The translations under genes and the position numbers were made by a program. A stretch of 64,000 nt of DNA from Bradyrhizobium arachidis (lineage in GTDB: Bacteria > Pseudomonadota > Alphaproteobacteria > Rhizobiales > Xanthobacteraceae): the NCBI RefSeq assembly GCF_024758505.1, contig NZ_CP077970.1, positions 620,001 through 684,000 of the forward strand, in the 5' to 3' direction. A model generated the notes under the pieces. That model had not been told where the DNA came from. It ran no database searches and saw nothing but the letters and a program-made list of their open reading frames with translations. Below, in pieces: positions 33,800 through 42,799 of the stretch (the first letter of the stretch is position 1; each line of letters begins with the position of its first letter).

Positions 33800-36019
33800 T
33801 CAATGCCTCGCTGCCCGCTTTGCTGCGGCATTGTTAAGGACGATGAGCGCGTCCACGGCGACGCCGGTTTTGGGGTTGATCAGGAACGGATTGATGTCGA
33901 TCGAGGCAATACGGTCGCCGGCATCCGCGATCAGGTTGGACAGCCCGACCAGCGCCTTCACCGCCGACGCCTGATGCAGGGCCGGCTTGCCGCGATAGCC
34001 CGCCAGCTTGATGCCGGCCTTGGTGCGGCCGATCAAGGCCCGCGCTTCCGCTTCGTCCAGCGGCGCCCCCGCTAGTGCTACGTCCTTCAACAGCTCGATA
34101 TCGATTCCGCCGGTGCCGAACAGCACCACCGGTCCCATCTCGGCGTCGAGCGAAGCGCCGACCACGAGCTCGAGATCGGCCTTGACCTGCTGGGCGATCA
34201 AAATGCCCTCGAGCTTCGGCTTGCCTTTCAGCTTCTTCACCCGCGCGGTGATGCCGTTGAACGCCTTCTTCACCTCGGCGGCGCTGTTGAGGTTGAGCAC
34301 CACGCCGCCGATGTCGGATTTGTGCAGGATCTCCGCGCTGACGACCTTGGCCACAACGGGAAAGCCGATCTGCTTGGCGAGCTTGACGGCCTCTGCCGCT
34401 GTCTGGGCGATGCCCTCTTTCGAGATCGGAATGCCATAGGCCTTCAACAGCTTCTTGGAGGCGACTTCATCGAGCGCCGCTCCCTGCGCCTGCTTCAGCG
34501 TCTTCTCCAGTACGGCGCGGGCGGATGCCTTCGAGCCCGATACGATGTCGGGCACTTCCTTGCGCAGCCTGGCATAGTCGAGCAACGACTCGATCGCGGT
34601 CACCGCGCGGTCGAGGCCCTGCATGACCGTGATATGCGGCAGCGACTTGCGCAACCCCTTGGTGAACTCGGTGAAGCCGATCGACATCGCGCTGATGTAG
34701 ATCACCGGCTTGCCGGCCCGGCTCGCCATGTCGTCGACGATCCGCAAGTTCCGCTCGCGCAGCTCATGCGGTGCCTTCGGCAGCTCGGCGTCGATGATGA
34801 CGACGTCGATGTCGGGATCGTCGATCATCAGCTTGATCGACTTCATGTAGACGGACGGATCGACCACGGCGGCGAAACCGGCATCGAGTGGATTGCCGAC
34901 AATCGAGCCGGGCCCCAGCATTTTTGCAAGCTCCCCGCTGGCATGCGGGCTCAGCGGCGCAAAATTCAGGCCGTCCGCGTAGAATGCATCGATCAACATG
35001 CCGCGCTTGCCGCCGGACAGCGAAACCGCCGCGAGCCGATTGCCCATTGGCACGGACGCGTGCACGAAGCACTCGGTAGTCTCGATCAGTTCGTCCAGAC
35101 CGCGCACCCGGATCACGCCCTCGCGTGTTGCGATCGCGTCAAAAGTTTCGATGGAGCCGGCAAGCGCCCCGGTATGCGCCATGGCCGCCGCGCGGCCGCC
35201 TTCGGACGCACCGAGCTTGAGCGCGATCACCGGCTTGCTCGCCGCGCGCGCGGCCTTGCAGGCGTCGCGGAACGCCTTGGTGTTCCGCACGCCTTCGAGA
35301 TAGACGACGATGACGCGGATGCTCGGATCTTCAGCAAAATAGCGCATCAGGTCCGGTGTCTCGAGCCCGGTCTCGTTGCCCGTCGTGACCATGTAGCCGA
35401 CGCCGACGCCGCGATCCTCCAGCGCCTGCCGGATCGCCATGACGATGGCGCCGGATTGACCGGCGATCGCCACCGCGCCCTGTTCCATGGTCACGACGCG
35501 GTCGTCGATATTGGTGAAGAGCTTTTCACCGGCGCTCAGGTTTCCCAGACAATTGGGACCCGTGACCGCAAGCCCGGTCTCGCGCACCGCTTGCTGCAAT
35601 TCGCTTGCGAGCTTCTGGCTCTCATCGTCCTGCAGTTCGCTGAAGCCCGAGGTCACGATGGTGGCCGAGCGCGCGCCGGCCGCGGCCGCATCGCGGATCA
35701 CCTGCACGGCGAAGCGCGCCGGCACCAGCACCAGCACGTGATCGGGTTTTTCGGGCAGGCTCGCAAAGTCCTTGTAGCAGGTGACGCCCCAGATCGCCTC
35801 GCGCTTTGCGTTGACGGGATAGAGCCCGCCTTCGTACTGGTACTTGACGAGATTGTTCCAGATGCGCTCGGCATAGTTGCCGGGTTTGTCGGTCGCGCCG
35901 ACCAGCACGATGTTGCGCGGGTGCAGCATCGCGTGAATGCCTTTGACGACGTCGCTGGCATCTGATGCAGGCGACCATGGGCTCGGAGAAACGGATGCTT
36001 TGGTCACCTGAGCTTCCAT
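33800..36019 (-). CDS. NDP-forming acyl-CoA synthetase (acetate-CoA ligase, fused subunits)
   Basis: A 739-residue protein joining both subunits of ADP-forming acyl-CoA synthetases. Residues about 25-160 are a CoA-binding Rossmann domain (IVLVGATDKPGNYAERI), 160-480 the flavodoxin-like succinyl-CoA-synthetase domains with the phosphorylated His282 (MAHTGALAGS), and 510-739 an ATP-grasp domain. It makes an acyl-CoA from acid, CoA and ATP, releasing ADP and phosphate, or runs backwards. The acyl group is unknown. It lies upstream of the MCE gene on the same strand with a 78-base gap. Confidence 0.9.
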   Translation of the reverse strand: MEAQVTKASVSPSPWSPASDASDVVKGIHAMLHPRNIVLVGATDKPGNYAERIWNNLVKYQYEGGLYPVNAKREAIWGVTCYKDFASLPEKPDHVLVLVPARFAVQVIRDAAAAGARSATIVTSGFSELQDDESQKLASELQQAVRETGLAVTGPNCLGNLSAGEKLFTNIDDRVVTMEQGAVAIAGQSGAIVMAIRQALEDRGVGVGYMVTTGNETGLETPDLMRYFAEDPSIRVIVVYLEGVRNTKAFRDACKAARAASKPVIALKLGASEGGRAAAMAHTGALAGSIETFDAIATREGVIRVRGLDELIETTECFVHASVPMGNRLAAVSLSGGKRGMLIDAFYADGLNFAPLSPHASGELAKMLGPGSIVGNPLDAGFAAVVDPSVYMKSIKLMIDDPDIDVVIIDAELPKAPHELRERNLRIVDDMASRAGKPVIYISAMSIGFTEFTKGLRKSLPHITVMQGLDRAVTAIESLLDYARLRKEVPDIVSGSKASARAVLEKTLKQAQGAALDEVASKKLLKAYGIPISKEGIAQTAAEAVKLAKQIGFPVVAKVVSAEILHKSDIGGVVLNLNSAAEVKKAFNGITARVKKLKGKPKLEGILIAQQVKADLELVVGASLDAEMGPVVLFGTGGIDIELLKDVALAGAPLDEAEARALIGRTKAGIKLAGYRGKPALHQASAVKALVGLSNLIADAGDRIASIDINPFLINPKTGVAVDALIVLNNAAAKRAARH

Positions 36020-36164
36020 GGCGCGTTCCCTACATTTTGTTAGCTGCGCCGTTCTCGGCGGCGCGTGGCTCTTTTGTAAGGTGAGATTGGAAGAGTGGCA
36101 ACCTCGTGCGCCGTATGCCGCGTGACGGAATGGACGCTGATCACCTTCGACCCATCAGCCGCAA

Positions 36165-37157
36165 TCAGTAACGCAGCGCGCCGAATTTGTAGCCGTAGTG
36201 ATAGGCGATCTGGAGCGCCAGATATGGTGCGATGGCTCTGCGGATCTCGGCCTGCGTCGGATCGAAGCCGAGCGAGCGCCGCCGCAAGATGCCCATCTCC
36301 CTGACGCCGACCGCGTAGGTCGCTGCAGTCTTCTGCGCATCATGGATGCGGAAGCAGGCCAGGAATCGCGGCAGGCGCTGGAATTTGAATCCGACTGCCT
36401 GCGCACGAAGGATGAAATCCCAATCCATCGCGTAGTGGAGGCTTTCGTCGATCGGTCCGATCTTGTCCCAGACCCGCTTGCGCCAGAACATGGTCTCCTG
36501 CGGGATATAGTCGGCATATTGCAGCACTTTGCCATTGTAGGGCGGCAGCACGGCACGGCCGACCTCGAGCCCGTCGCGATCGACGAAGACGCGATGGCCG
36601 TAAACGATATCGATGTCGGGATGCGTCATGAAGTGGTTCGCGACATAGGCGAGCGTGCCGGGCAGCAGCATGTCGTCGCTGTTGAGATAGGCCATGATCT
36701 CGCAATCCGTACCGGCGAGGCCGAGGTTGATTGCGTTGGACTGACCCGCGTCGCGCTCGCTGCGCCAACTGATGCTATCGCCACGGCTCTTCAGGAGGTC
36801 GAGCGTGCCGTCGATCGAGGCGCCGTCCTGTACGTGATAGTGCAGGTTCGGATAGTTCTGGCGGACGATGCTGTCGATCGTGGCGCCGAGATATTGCGCG
36901 TGATTGTAGCTCGGCGTGACCATCGCAATGCGCGGTGCGTTCGCAGGGGGAGGCGGCGCCGGCTGAAAGCTCTTCATGTTGAGCAGGCGCGGCGGATATT
37001 GCTCGAAGGTCCACATCGGCGGACGCCGCCACAGGCCGCGCAGCGTCGATCGCCGCTGGCCGGCTGCGATGAGGTGCTGGTTTCTTTCCAGAAGCGCGAT
37101 GCGGTTCTCGAGCTGCTCCACTTGCTGCAAGAGCTTCTTTTGAAATTCGTCGTCCAT
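36165..37157 (-). CDS. Family 2 glycosyltransferase with N-terminal coiled coil
   Basis: A 330-residue protein from the Met at 37157, which has CAGGA upstream; a Met 15 codons earlier is possible. Residues 1-30 form a short coiled coil (LLQQVEQLENRIALLERNQ). The GT-A domain begins RIAMVTPSYNHAQYLGATIDSI, with QDGASIDGT and the metal-binding LNSDD. It moves a nucleotide sugar onto an unknown acceptor at the cytoplasmic membrane face. It lies upstream of neither a polymerase nor a flippase. Its neighbour on the same strand is the sortase gene, 179 bases upstream. Confidence 0.87.
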   Translation of the reverse strand: MDDEFQKKLLQQVEQLENRIALLERNQHLIAAGQRRSTLRGLWRRPPMWTFEQYPPRLLNMKSFQPAPPPPANAPRIAMVTPSYNHAQYLGATIDSIVRQNYPNLHYHVQDGASIDGTLDLLKSRGDSISWRSERDAGQSNAINLGLAGTDCEIMAYLNSDDMLLPGTLAYVANHFMTHPDIDIVYGHRVFVDRDGLEVGRAVLPPYNGKVLQYADYIPQETMFWRKRVWDKIGPIDESLHYAMDWDFILRAQAVGFKFQRLPRFLACFRIHDAQKTAATYAVGVREMGILRRRSLGFDPTQAEIRRAIAPYLALQIAYHYGYKFGALRY

Positions 37158-37336
37158 GCCGATGTCCTGCAGCCCCGGAATAAAAGGGGTTCCGCGCGCC
37201 AACCCCGTTTATAGGTCTACGGCCGGCAACACCAGTTCAGTTCGGCCCAAAATGGCGGCATCCTGAATCGTGCTTCAGATGAGAAGCCTCCAGCGGATCA
37301 AGCAGATGGCGGCGTGGGAGCGGATGGCCGATTTGG

Positions 37337-37903
37337 TTAATCAAGGCCGATCATGGTGGCGTGCAGAATGTAGCGCTCGGGTCCCGGCGTCAGTGCGTCG
37401 AACGGCCAGCAGGTCGAAAGCACCAGCTCGTGATCGTGGGTCGCAAGATCGATGCCGGAGGCGTCGAAGCGCACCACGGTAAGATAGTCGGCACGGTATC
37501 GGAAGTGCTTGCCGTCGCTGCGCGTGATGTCGATTTCGTCACCAACAGACACATTTTGCAAGAAACGGAAATGCGTATCGCGATGCGCCGAATAGACGGC
37601 AACGCCGCGCTCGCCGGCATTGGCGGTTTGCTCAACATGGCCGGGTCCGAAGGCGAGCGCCTGGCCGCTACTGCCGGCGAGCACGATGGCGTGCGCGCCG
37701 ATCCGCTTCACCTCGATCCGCGCGACCGGCCAGGTGTCTGCCCATGACCATGGCTTGATCGGCCTGCCGGTCGCGACGCTCTGCGCAAAGGCGCGTTCGA
37801 GCAGCACCTGCGCCAGCCATGCCTTGGCTTGGATATAGGCGCCGTCGCCGAACAGGATGGCGCCGACGAGGGCAAGGGCGAGCGGAGAGATGAAGCGGAG
37901 CAT
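37337..37903 (-). CDS. Class GN (Gram-negative) sortase
   Basis: A 188-residue membrane-anchored transpeptidase. Residues 5-27 form the N-terminal anchor, and the sortase barrel follows. The catalytic set is complete: His107 (SAHRDTHF), Cys165 (LSTCWPF) and Arg177 (GPERYIL). Sortases cut a C-terminal signal and attach the protein to a cell-surface amine; in Gram-negative bacteria they are rare, and class GN enzymes come with one dedicated target next door. That target is the VIT/VWA gene upstream on the same strand. The 216-base gap between them contains a repeat and a hairpin, so the two may be on separate transcripts. Confidence 0.93.
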   Translation of the reverse strand: MLRFISPLALALVGAILFGDGAYIQAKAWLAQVLLERAFAQSVATGRPIKPWSWADTWPVARIEVKRIGAHAIVLAGSSGQALAFGPGHVEQTANAGERGVAVYSAHRDTHFRFLQNVSVGDEIDITRSDGKHFRYRADYLTVVRFDASGIDLATHDHELVLSTCWPFDALTPGPERYILHATMIGLD

Positions 37904-37917
37904 TTTCCTGCACTCGT

Positions 37918-38001
37918 GTCATTGCGATGAGCGAAGCGACGAAGCAATCCAGACTGTCTTCGCGGAGGGACTCTGGATTGTTTCGCTTCGCTCGCAATGA
38001 C
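37918..38001. repeat. Repeat family B copy 2
   Basis: GTCATTGCGATGAGCGAAGC and GCAATCCAG on the left pair with CTGGATTG and CGCTCGCAATGAC on the right. It is the same element as at 26041-26120, here between the sortase target and sortase genes. Confidence 0.75.
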
Positions 38002-38083
38002 GCATGAGAGAGCGGTACGAAACCTTGAAGAAAAAGGCGCGCGCGGCCGTTGAGACGGGACGGGCAGCCGCGCGCGCACAAGA

Positions 38084-38115
38084 AGAGGAGTCGGGTGAGG
38101 TCTCCTCTTTCACCC
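38084..38115 (-). terminator. Alternative hairpins just past the sortase target gene
   Basis: AGAGGAG (38084) pairs with CTCCTCT (38102), and GGGTGA (38093) pairs with TCACCC (38110); the two stems overlap and exclude each other. They lie five bases past the target stop on its strand. A U-run is lacking, so this is a weak terminator or an attenuator-like switch. Confidence 0.4.
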
Positions 38116-38119
38116 GGCG

Positions 38120-40390
38120 TCAATGAGCAAGGAGTTGACGCCGGTTGAACACGAACATGATCAGGCCGAGCAGCAGCAGGAGAAGCCCTGCGATCATCTG
38201 CAACTCGGAGGTCGTCGCCGTCTTGGGCAGCCGGACCGTGTCGGGTTGGGCGGCAGGCGCGGGCCGTCGCGTCGCCGTCCGGCCGCTCGCATCCGCGCGA
38301 CGCTCCCGAAGCTGTGCCGGCGCCTGCTGCATCTGTTCGCCAAAAACCTTCTCGAAATCCCAGCCGGCCGGCAGATTGATCGGCAATTCGCTGAGCTTGA
38401 GCGGTTCGCCGGCGGGACGGCTCGGCGTCTTGTCGACGGCCACGAGGCTGGTCAATCGCGTGACGAGCTGATGCTCGAGCGCCAGCGCCAAAATGGTCTT
38501 GTCGGCATCTTCCTGGGGCAGCTCGCGCATGGTGCGGGCGACCTCGGCATCGCCGATCTTGCGGTTGGCCCAGAGTTTTGACAGGCCCTTGCCTTCGGCA
38601 GCATTGCCGAGCGGCAGCGTCACCGACCACGGCCGGTCGCCGACGCGGCCCTTGATCTCGAAGGAGCCATCGAGCTTGTCGAGTTTTGCGGCCAGCACCA
38701 GCGGCTCGTCGCGATAGACGTCGGGCACGATCGTCGGCGCGATGTCGGCATGGGCGTCCGAGAACCTGACGCTCAGGCCGGTGACGGCTGGATTTTCAAG
38801 CTTGGCGAACAGGCCGCGCATGCGTTCTTCGACCTGCTCGACCGATCCGATATGGGTGAAGGCGCCGCGCCCGAGCTCGGAGGCGCGCGTCATCAGATAG
38901 GTGTTGGGTGCAGAACCGATGCCGACCATGAAGATGCGCGAGCGGCCGCGCATCGCCGTGATGGTTTCGAACAATTGCTGTTCATTGCCGATCGCGCCGT
39001 CGGTCAGGAACACGACCTGGCGAACCATGTTGGTGTCGCCGATTTTGTCGGTCAGCGCCGCGCGCATCGCCGGCACCATTTCCGTACCGCCGCGCGCCTG
39101 TAGCGCGCTAACGAAGGAGGTCGCCTCGCGAACATGGTCGGCGTCGGCGGGCACCGAAGTCGGAAACAGCACGTCCATGGTGTCGTCGAAGCGGATGACG
39201 TTGAAGCGGTCGTTCGGCTGGAGACGGCCGAGCGCGTAGAGCAGGCTGGCCTTGGCCTGCACGATGGACGTGCCGCCCATCGAGCCGGAATTGTCGATCA
39301 CGAACACCACCTCGCGAGGCAGCGGCTTCTGCGCGGCCTGATCCAGCGCCGGGGGCGTGACGAAGGCGAGCAGATAGTCTGCGTCCCCGACATGCTCGCG
39401 GAACAGGCCGACGGATGGCGCCTTCTCGGCTGCCGGCTTCCAGGTCAGCTCGAAATCGCGGTCGGCAGGAACGGTGTCGTCCGCAAGTTTTACGATCCGG
39501 GTCATTGCGTCAGGACTGTCGGTCTTGACGGCGTGATGATGGCTCTTGACCTCGCCGAGCGCAAAGCCGGCCTGCAGGCGAACCGTGATGCTGGTCGGAT
39601 TGACCGGCGGATGCTTCCGGGGATCGAGCACCGGCGGCGAGATGCGGTCGCGATCCGGCACCGGATCAGTCTTGGTCGCGCCCCAGCCCGAGCCGTCGGG
39701 ACGGAAGTCGACGCTCTGCACGATCGGCGAGGGATTGTAGCGCGGGCCCACCACCAGCGGCAGGCGCAGCGAATATTCGTTGCCGGATTGGTGGACGGGC
39801 TCCTGATATTCGATCTGCACCAGCACGGTCTCGCCGGGGCCGATATTGGCGACCGAGTTGGTGAAGATGTTCGGCCGTTGCTGCTCGGTCAGCGCCGCCT
39901 TCTGGCCGGTGCGGCGCGCCTCTTCGTAGATCACGCGCGCCTGCTGTCGCTCCTTGATGTCGCCGACGATGACGCGGTCGCCGACCACCATCTTCAGCGT
40001 GTCGACTGCGCCGTTGGTCGCCAGGGGATAGACATAGGTCGCTTCCACCCAGTCCTTGCCGGGGTTGCGGAAGATCTGGGTGACGCGTGCGCGCAGGGTC
40101 GGGCCGGAGACCGTGATGTCGATGTCGATGCCGAGCCTGACGGCCTCGGTCGTGACGCCGTCCTCCTTGAGCAGCAGCGTCCCGGAGCGCGCCTCGCCGG
40201 GTTGCAGCAGGGTCGCCTGCTCTGAGGTGGCCGACCAGGCCGGGTCAAGGCTGACAAAGAGGCTGACAAGAAGGGCCACAAATCCGATCAGGATCACGGC
40301 GATGCCCTGCGCCAGGAGAACCAGCCCCAGCCGGATCAATCGCCTCAGCATGGTGTGCTCGTCGCTTTCGATGTCGCTGATGGTGCTCAT
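38120..40390 (-). CDS. Sortase target protein with VIT and VWA domains and LPKTA sorting signal
   Basis: A 756-residue surface protein of the marine proteobacterial sortase-target type. Residues 15-50 form an N-terminal membrane/signal segment. A VIT domain spans about 65-190 (VTQIFRNPGKDWVEATYVYPL). A VWA domain starts near 360, with a full metal-ion-dependent adhesion site: Asp366, Ser368 and Ser370 (DNSGSM), a Thr (RGGTEM) and an Asp (LTDGAIG). After a Pro-rich linker come LPKTA (721-725), a hydrophobic helix and the basic tail NRRQLLAH. The motif has Ala where Gram-positive signals have Gly. The paired sortase lies downstream. The start has AAGGGAA just upstream. Confidence 0.93.
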   Translation of the reverse strand: MSTISDIESDEHTMLRRLIRLGLVLLAQGIAVILIGFVALLVSLFVSLDPAWSATSEQATLLQPGEARSGTLLLKEDGVTTEAVRLGIDIDITVSGPTLRARVTQIFRNPGKDWVEATYVYPLATNGAVDTLKMVVGDRVIVGDIKERQQARVIYEEARRTGQKAALTEQQRPNIFTNSVANIGPGETVLVQIEYQEPVHQSGNEYSLRLPLVVGPRYNPSPIVQSVDFRPDGSGWGATKTDPVPDRDRISPPVLDPRKHPPVNPTSITVRLQAGFALGEVKSHHHAVKTDSPDAMTRIVKLADDTVPADRDFELTWKPAAEKAPSVGLFREHVGDADYLLAFVTPPALDQAAQKPLPREVVFVIDNSGSMGGTSIVQAKASLLYALGRLQPNDRFNVIRFDDTMDVLFPTSVPADADHVREATSFVSALQARGGTEMVPAMRAALTDKIGDTNMVRQVVFLTDGAIGNEQQLFETITAMRGRSRIFMVGIGSAPNTYLMTRASELGRGAFTHIGSVEQVEERMRGLFAKLENPAVTGLSVRFSDAHADIAPTIVPDVYRDEPLVLAAKLDKLDGSFEIKGRVGDRPWSVTLPLGNAAEGKGLSKLWANRKIGDAEVARTMRELPQEDADKTILALALEHQLVTRLTSLVAVDKTPSRPAGEPLKLSELPINLPAGWDFEKVFGEQMQQAPAQLRERRADASGRTATRRPAPAAQPDTVRLPKTATTSELQMIAGLLLLLLGLIMFVFNRRQLLAH

Positions 40391-40479
40391 TTCCCTTGCT
40401 CCCGAAGACCGTTTGGTCACGCTCCAAATCTGCCGGGAGGGCGGATTTTCGCGAGCAGAATGATCGGCAATGTTCGGCC

Positions 40480-40499
40480 GCCCTCCGTCCGGGGAGGGC
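40480..40499. promoter_or_regulatory. GC-rich inverted repeat in the sortase-target/XRE divergent region
   Basis: GCCCTCC and GGAGGGC are separated by six bases, making a seven-base-pair stem or a palindromic site about 90 bases upstream of the target start. It may be an operator or a hairpin in the target leader. Confidence 0.4.
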
Positions 40500-40519
40500 G
40501 CGGCGGAGGTGGCGATGTA

Positions 40520-40539
40520 CGGTTTTGTGCGGATTTGTC
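40520..40539. promoter_or_regulatory. Ten-base tandem repeat before the XRE regulator
   Basis: CGGTTTTGTG and CGGATTTGTC follow each other directly, so matching bases sit one helical turn apart. The site ends 37 bases before the XRE start and is a candidate binding site for that regulator. Confidence 0.42.
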
Positions 40540-40576
40540 CGTCTGCTAGACTGGCGCCATGGGAGCAGGAAGCGAG

Positions 40577-41335
40577 ATGCATACGCCGGACAAGCAGCTC
40601 ACGGACGAGCAAAGCCGTGAAGTCGCCGAGAAGATTCGCGAGGAGATCGCGAAACGCCGTATTTCCCGCCAGACACTGGCCGAGCAGGCAAAGCTCAGCC
40701 TGTCGACACTGGAGAAGGTGCTCGGCGGACGCCGGCCGTTCACGCTCGCGACAACGGTGCGGCTCGAGCAGGCGCTGGGCGTCTCCCTGCGCCGGAGTTC
40801 GCCTGTGCCTGTCGCCCCGAGCGGCAATGATGTCGCGCCCGACAGCCTCGGCTCCTACTCGCACCGCGCCGTGACCTGGCTGGAGGACGTCTACATCACG
40901 TTGCGGCCGTCCTTCGGCGACAAGGACGCGATCTTCGCCTACCGCACCGAAATCGCCTGGGAGCCCACGGTCTCGTCACTCGTCTTCCGCGAGGGCGAAC
41001 GGACCGATGCCGCCTACGAGCACACCGGCGAGGTCGCTGTCCCCCACCAGTCGGGCTTCATCTATCTCGTCATCAACCGCCATGGCCAGCACCGGGTCAT
41101 CACCGTGTCGCGGCCGACGGTGGCCGGAGAGATGTACGGGATTATCTCGACGCTCCGTGCCGGCCCCGGATCGCAACTGACGCCGATTGCCGCGCCGATC
41201 GCCCTCGTGCCGCAAAGGAACGTCAAGAATCCCACGCTCGGCCGCGTTGCACCCGACAACGCCAACTATGCGCTCTACCGGGATCATCTGCGCCGCACCG
41301 TCGAAGAGCCGTTTGCGCTATTCCTGCCCGTCTAG
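40577..41335 (+). CDS. XRE-type transcriptional regulator with unknown C-terminal domain
   Basis: A 252-residue protein from ATG 40577, which has AGGA six bases upstream; an ATG 18 bases earlier is also in frame. Residues 10-70 form a helix-turn-helix (REEIAKRRISRQTLAEQAKLSLSTLEKVL). The C-terminal 150 residues begin SLGSYSHRAVTWLEDVYITLRPSF and form a beta-rich domain that I do not recognise; it may bind a ligand. It is divergent from the sortase target gene, which makes that gene the first candidate for its control. It runs into the glycosyltransferase gene nine bases downstream. Confidence 0.85.
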   Translation: MHTPDKQLTDEQSREVAEKIREEIAKRRISRQTLAEQAKLSLSTLEKVLGGRRPFTLATTVRLEQALGVSLRRSSPVPVAPSGNDVAPDSLGSYSHRAVTWLEDVYITLRPSFGDKDAIFAYRTEIAWEPTVSSLVFREGERTDAAYEHTGEVAVPHQSGFIYLVINRHGQHRVITVSRPTVAGEMYGIISTLRAGPGSQLTPIAAPIALVPQRNVKNPTLGRVAPDNANYALYRDHLRRTVEEPFALFLPV

Positions 41336-41344
41336 CAGCCTCGC

Positions 41345-42796
41345 ATGTTGGACGTGCAACCGCCGCTGTTTTCCGTCATCATCCCGCTCGAATATCATCG
41401 CGGGCAATGGGAGCAGTCCTGGCTCGGCTGGAAGTCGCAAACCGTCGACCGGTCTCTGTACGAGATCATCCTGGTCGTGCCGCCGGACTTCTCTGCGCGC
41501 GGGGAGCTGAAGGCGCTGGCCGGCGACGGCGCGCGTCTCGAGTTCACGGAATCATCACACGACATCGGGCTCTGCGCCTTCGGCGCAACCAAGGCGCGCG
41601 GCCAGTACCTGTTCTTCACGGAGTCGCACTGCTGGCCTGAGCCTGACGTGATCGAACTCTGCATCAAGGCCATCGCAGCGCACCCGGAATGGTCCGGATT
41701 TTCCTGCAAGTCCGTCCCGATCTGTCACAACCGCCTGTCGGAGGCGGAGGCGCAGATGTACCAGGCCGATATCGAGTTCGGTATGAAGGTGCATCCTTGG
41801 CGCAAGGTGCTCGACCAATGTTTTGTGACCCGGCGCGACGTCTACGAAGAATGCGGTGGCTTGCGCGAGGAGCTCGGCCATTTCGCCGAGTGGGTGCTCG
41901 CGGCGGCCTATCATGCGCGCGGCCACGCCATCGGTTATCTCGAGGCCGCGCGATTCCACCACTACTATGTCGGCAAGCTCGGTGATCTCAAGAGGTTCAC
42001 GCTTGACTTCGTGCAAGGCGAGATCCGGTATTTCAGTGAGGGTCGACGCGGTCCCGGTAGCGAGCTTCTGGAAATTCCTATCGAATGGAGCTGCCAGGAT
42101 AATTTCGATTCCGGCCTTGCGCGTGCTGCATTTGCGGCGCTGCTGCGCGAGGGTTTTTCGCGTCGAGACCGGCAGAGGTCCGGCGAGACGTGGCCCGCAT
42201 TTCGGCGCTGGGTCGAGCCCGCCTTGTTCGGTGATCGTGCTGCACGTGTAATGGCGTGGCTGGTTGCGGTTCATGCGCGTTGCGTACTGACCGCCATGGT
42301 GAGGGTTGGTTCGCGTGCCCGCATTTCGCGGGAGCTGAAGCGCTACATCGCCGCACTGATCTATCTTCAGCGCCTCGACTGCATTCATGGTGTTCGTTCG
42401 AAAGACCGAGGTGCCTTGCCGCGCCTCGGCGAACGGGTGCTCGCCCAGGCCGGCTTTCACGGCCTGGAAGCCTGGCAGGGTCGCAGCTTTCGCTGGAGCG
42501 AGCCGGAGGCTGCGGTCCGGATCTGCGCACAGCCCGGCCGCAATGTGGTTCGAATCGAATGCCTCGACGTACGCGGGCCGGTGGATCGGATCGGGGTCCG
42601 CTTTCATCTCGACGGCGCGCGCATCGCGGATGCGTCGATCATGGCGCGTGGCGGTGCCTTCGAGGTGAGCCTCGATCGGCCGTCATCGGCCACGTTCATC
42701 CTCGCCTGGACTTGTCCGCGCTTCGAAGCCGTCGGGGATGAACGTCGTCTCGGCTTGCCGGTTGCGGCCATCGACGTCACGTCGGGCGCCGGTTGA
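41345..42796 (+). CDS. Family 2 glycosyltransferase with C-terminal beta domain
   Basis: A 483-residue protein. Residues 8-230 are a GT-A domain beginning FSVIIPLEYHRGQWEQSWLGWKSQT; the usual DxD position reads FFTESHCWPEPD, so metal binding by a classical DxD is doubtful. A helical middle part follows. Residues 370-483 form a beta-rich domain starting GFHGLEAWQGRSFRW, which closely resembles the C-terminal end of the sulfotransferase encoded on the other strand. It is nine bases after the XRE gene, so the two are probably one transcript. The acceptor is unknown. Confidence 0.8.
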   Translation: MLDVQPPLFSVIIPLEYHRGQWEQSWLGWKSQTVDRSLYEIILVVPPDFSARGELKALAGDGARLEFTESSHDIGLCAFGATKARGQYLFFTESHCWPEPDVIELCIKAIAAHPEWSGFSCKSVPICHNRLSEAEAQMYQADIEFGMKVHPWRKVLDQCFVTRRDVYEECGGLREELGHFAEWVLAAAYHARGHAIGYLEAARFHHYYVGKLGDLKRFTLDFVQGEIRYFSEGRRGPGSELLEIPIEWSCQDNFDSGLARAAFAALLREGFSRRDRQRSGETWPAFRRWVEPALFGDRAARVMAWLVAVHARCVLTAMVRVGSRARISRELKRYIAALIYLQRLDCIHGVRSKDRGALPRLGERVLAQAGFHGLEAWQGRSFRWSEPEAAVRICAQPGRNVVRIECLDVRGPVDRIGVRFHLDGARIADASIMARGGAFEVSLDRPSSATFILAWTCPRFEAVGDERRLGLPVAAIDVTSGAG

Positions 42797-42799
42797 CGA

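Noticed and set aside
34322..35965. A 547-codon open frame opposite the NDP-forming acyl-CoA synthetase
   Set aside because: Shadow of the real gene, no motif, no ribosome-binding site.
40391..40864. A long N-terminal extension of the sortase target
   Set aside because: The frame is open upstream, but it runs through the XRE gene and the divergent promoter; the Met at 40390 precedes the membrane segment and has a ribosome-binding site.
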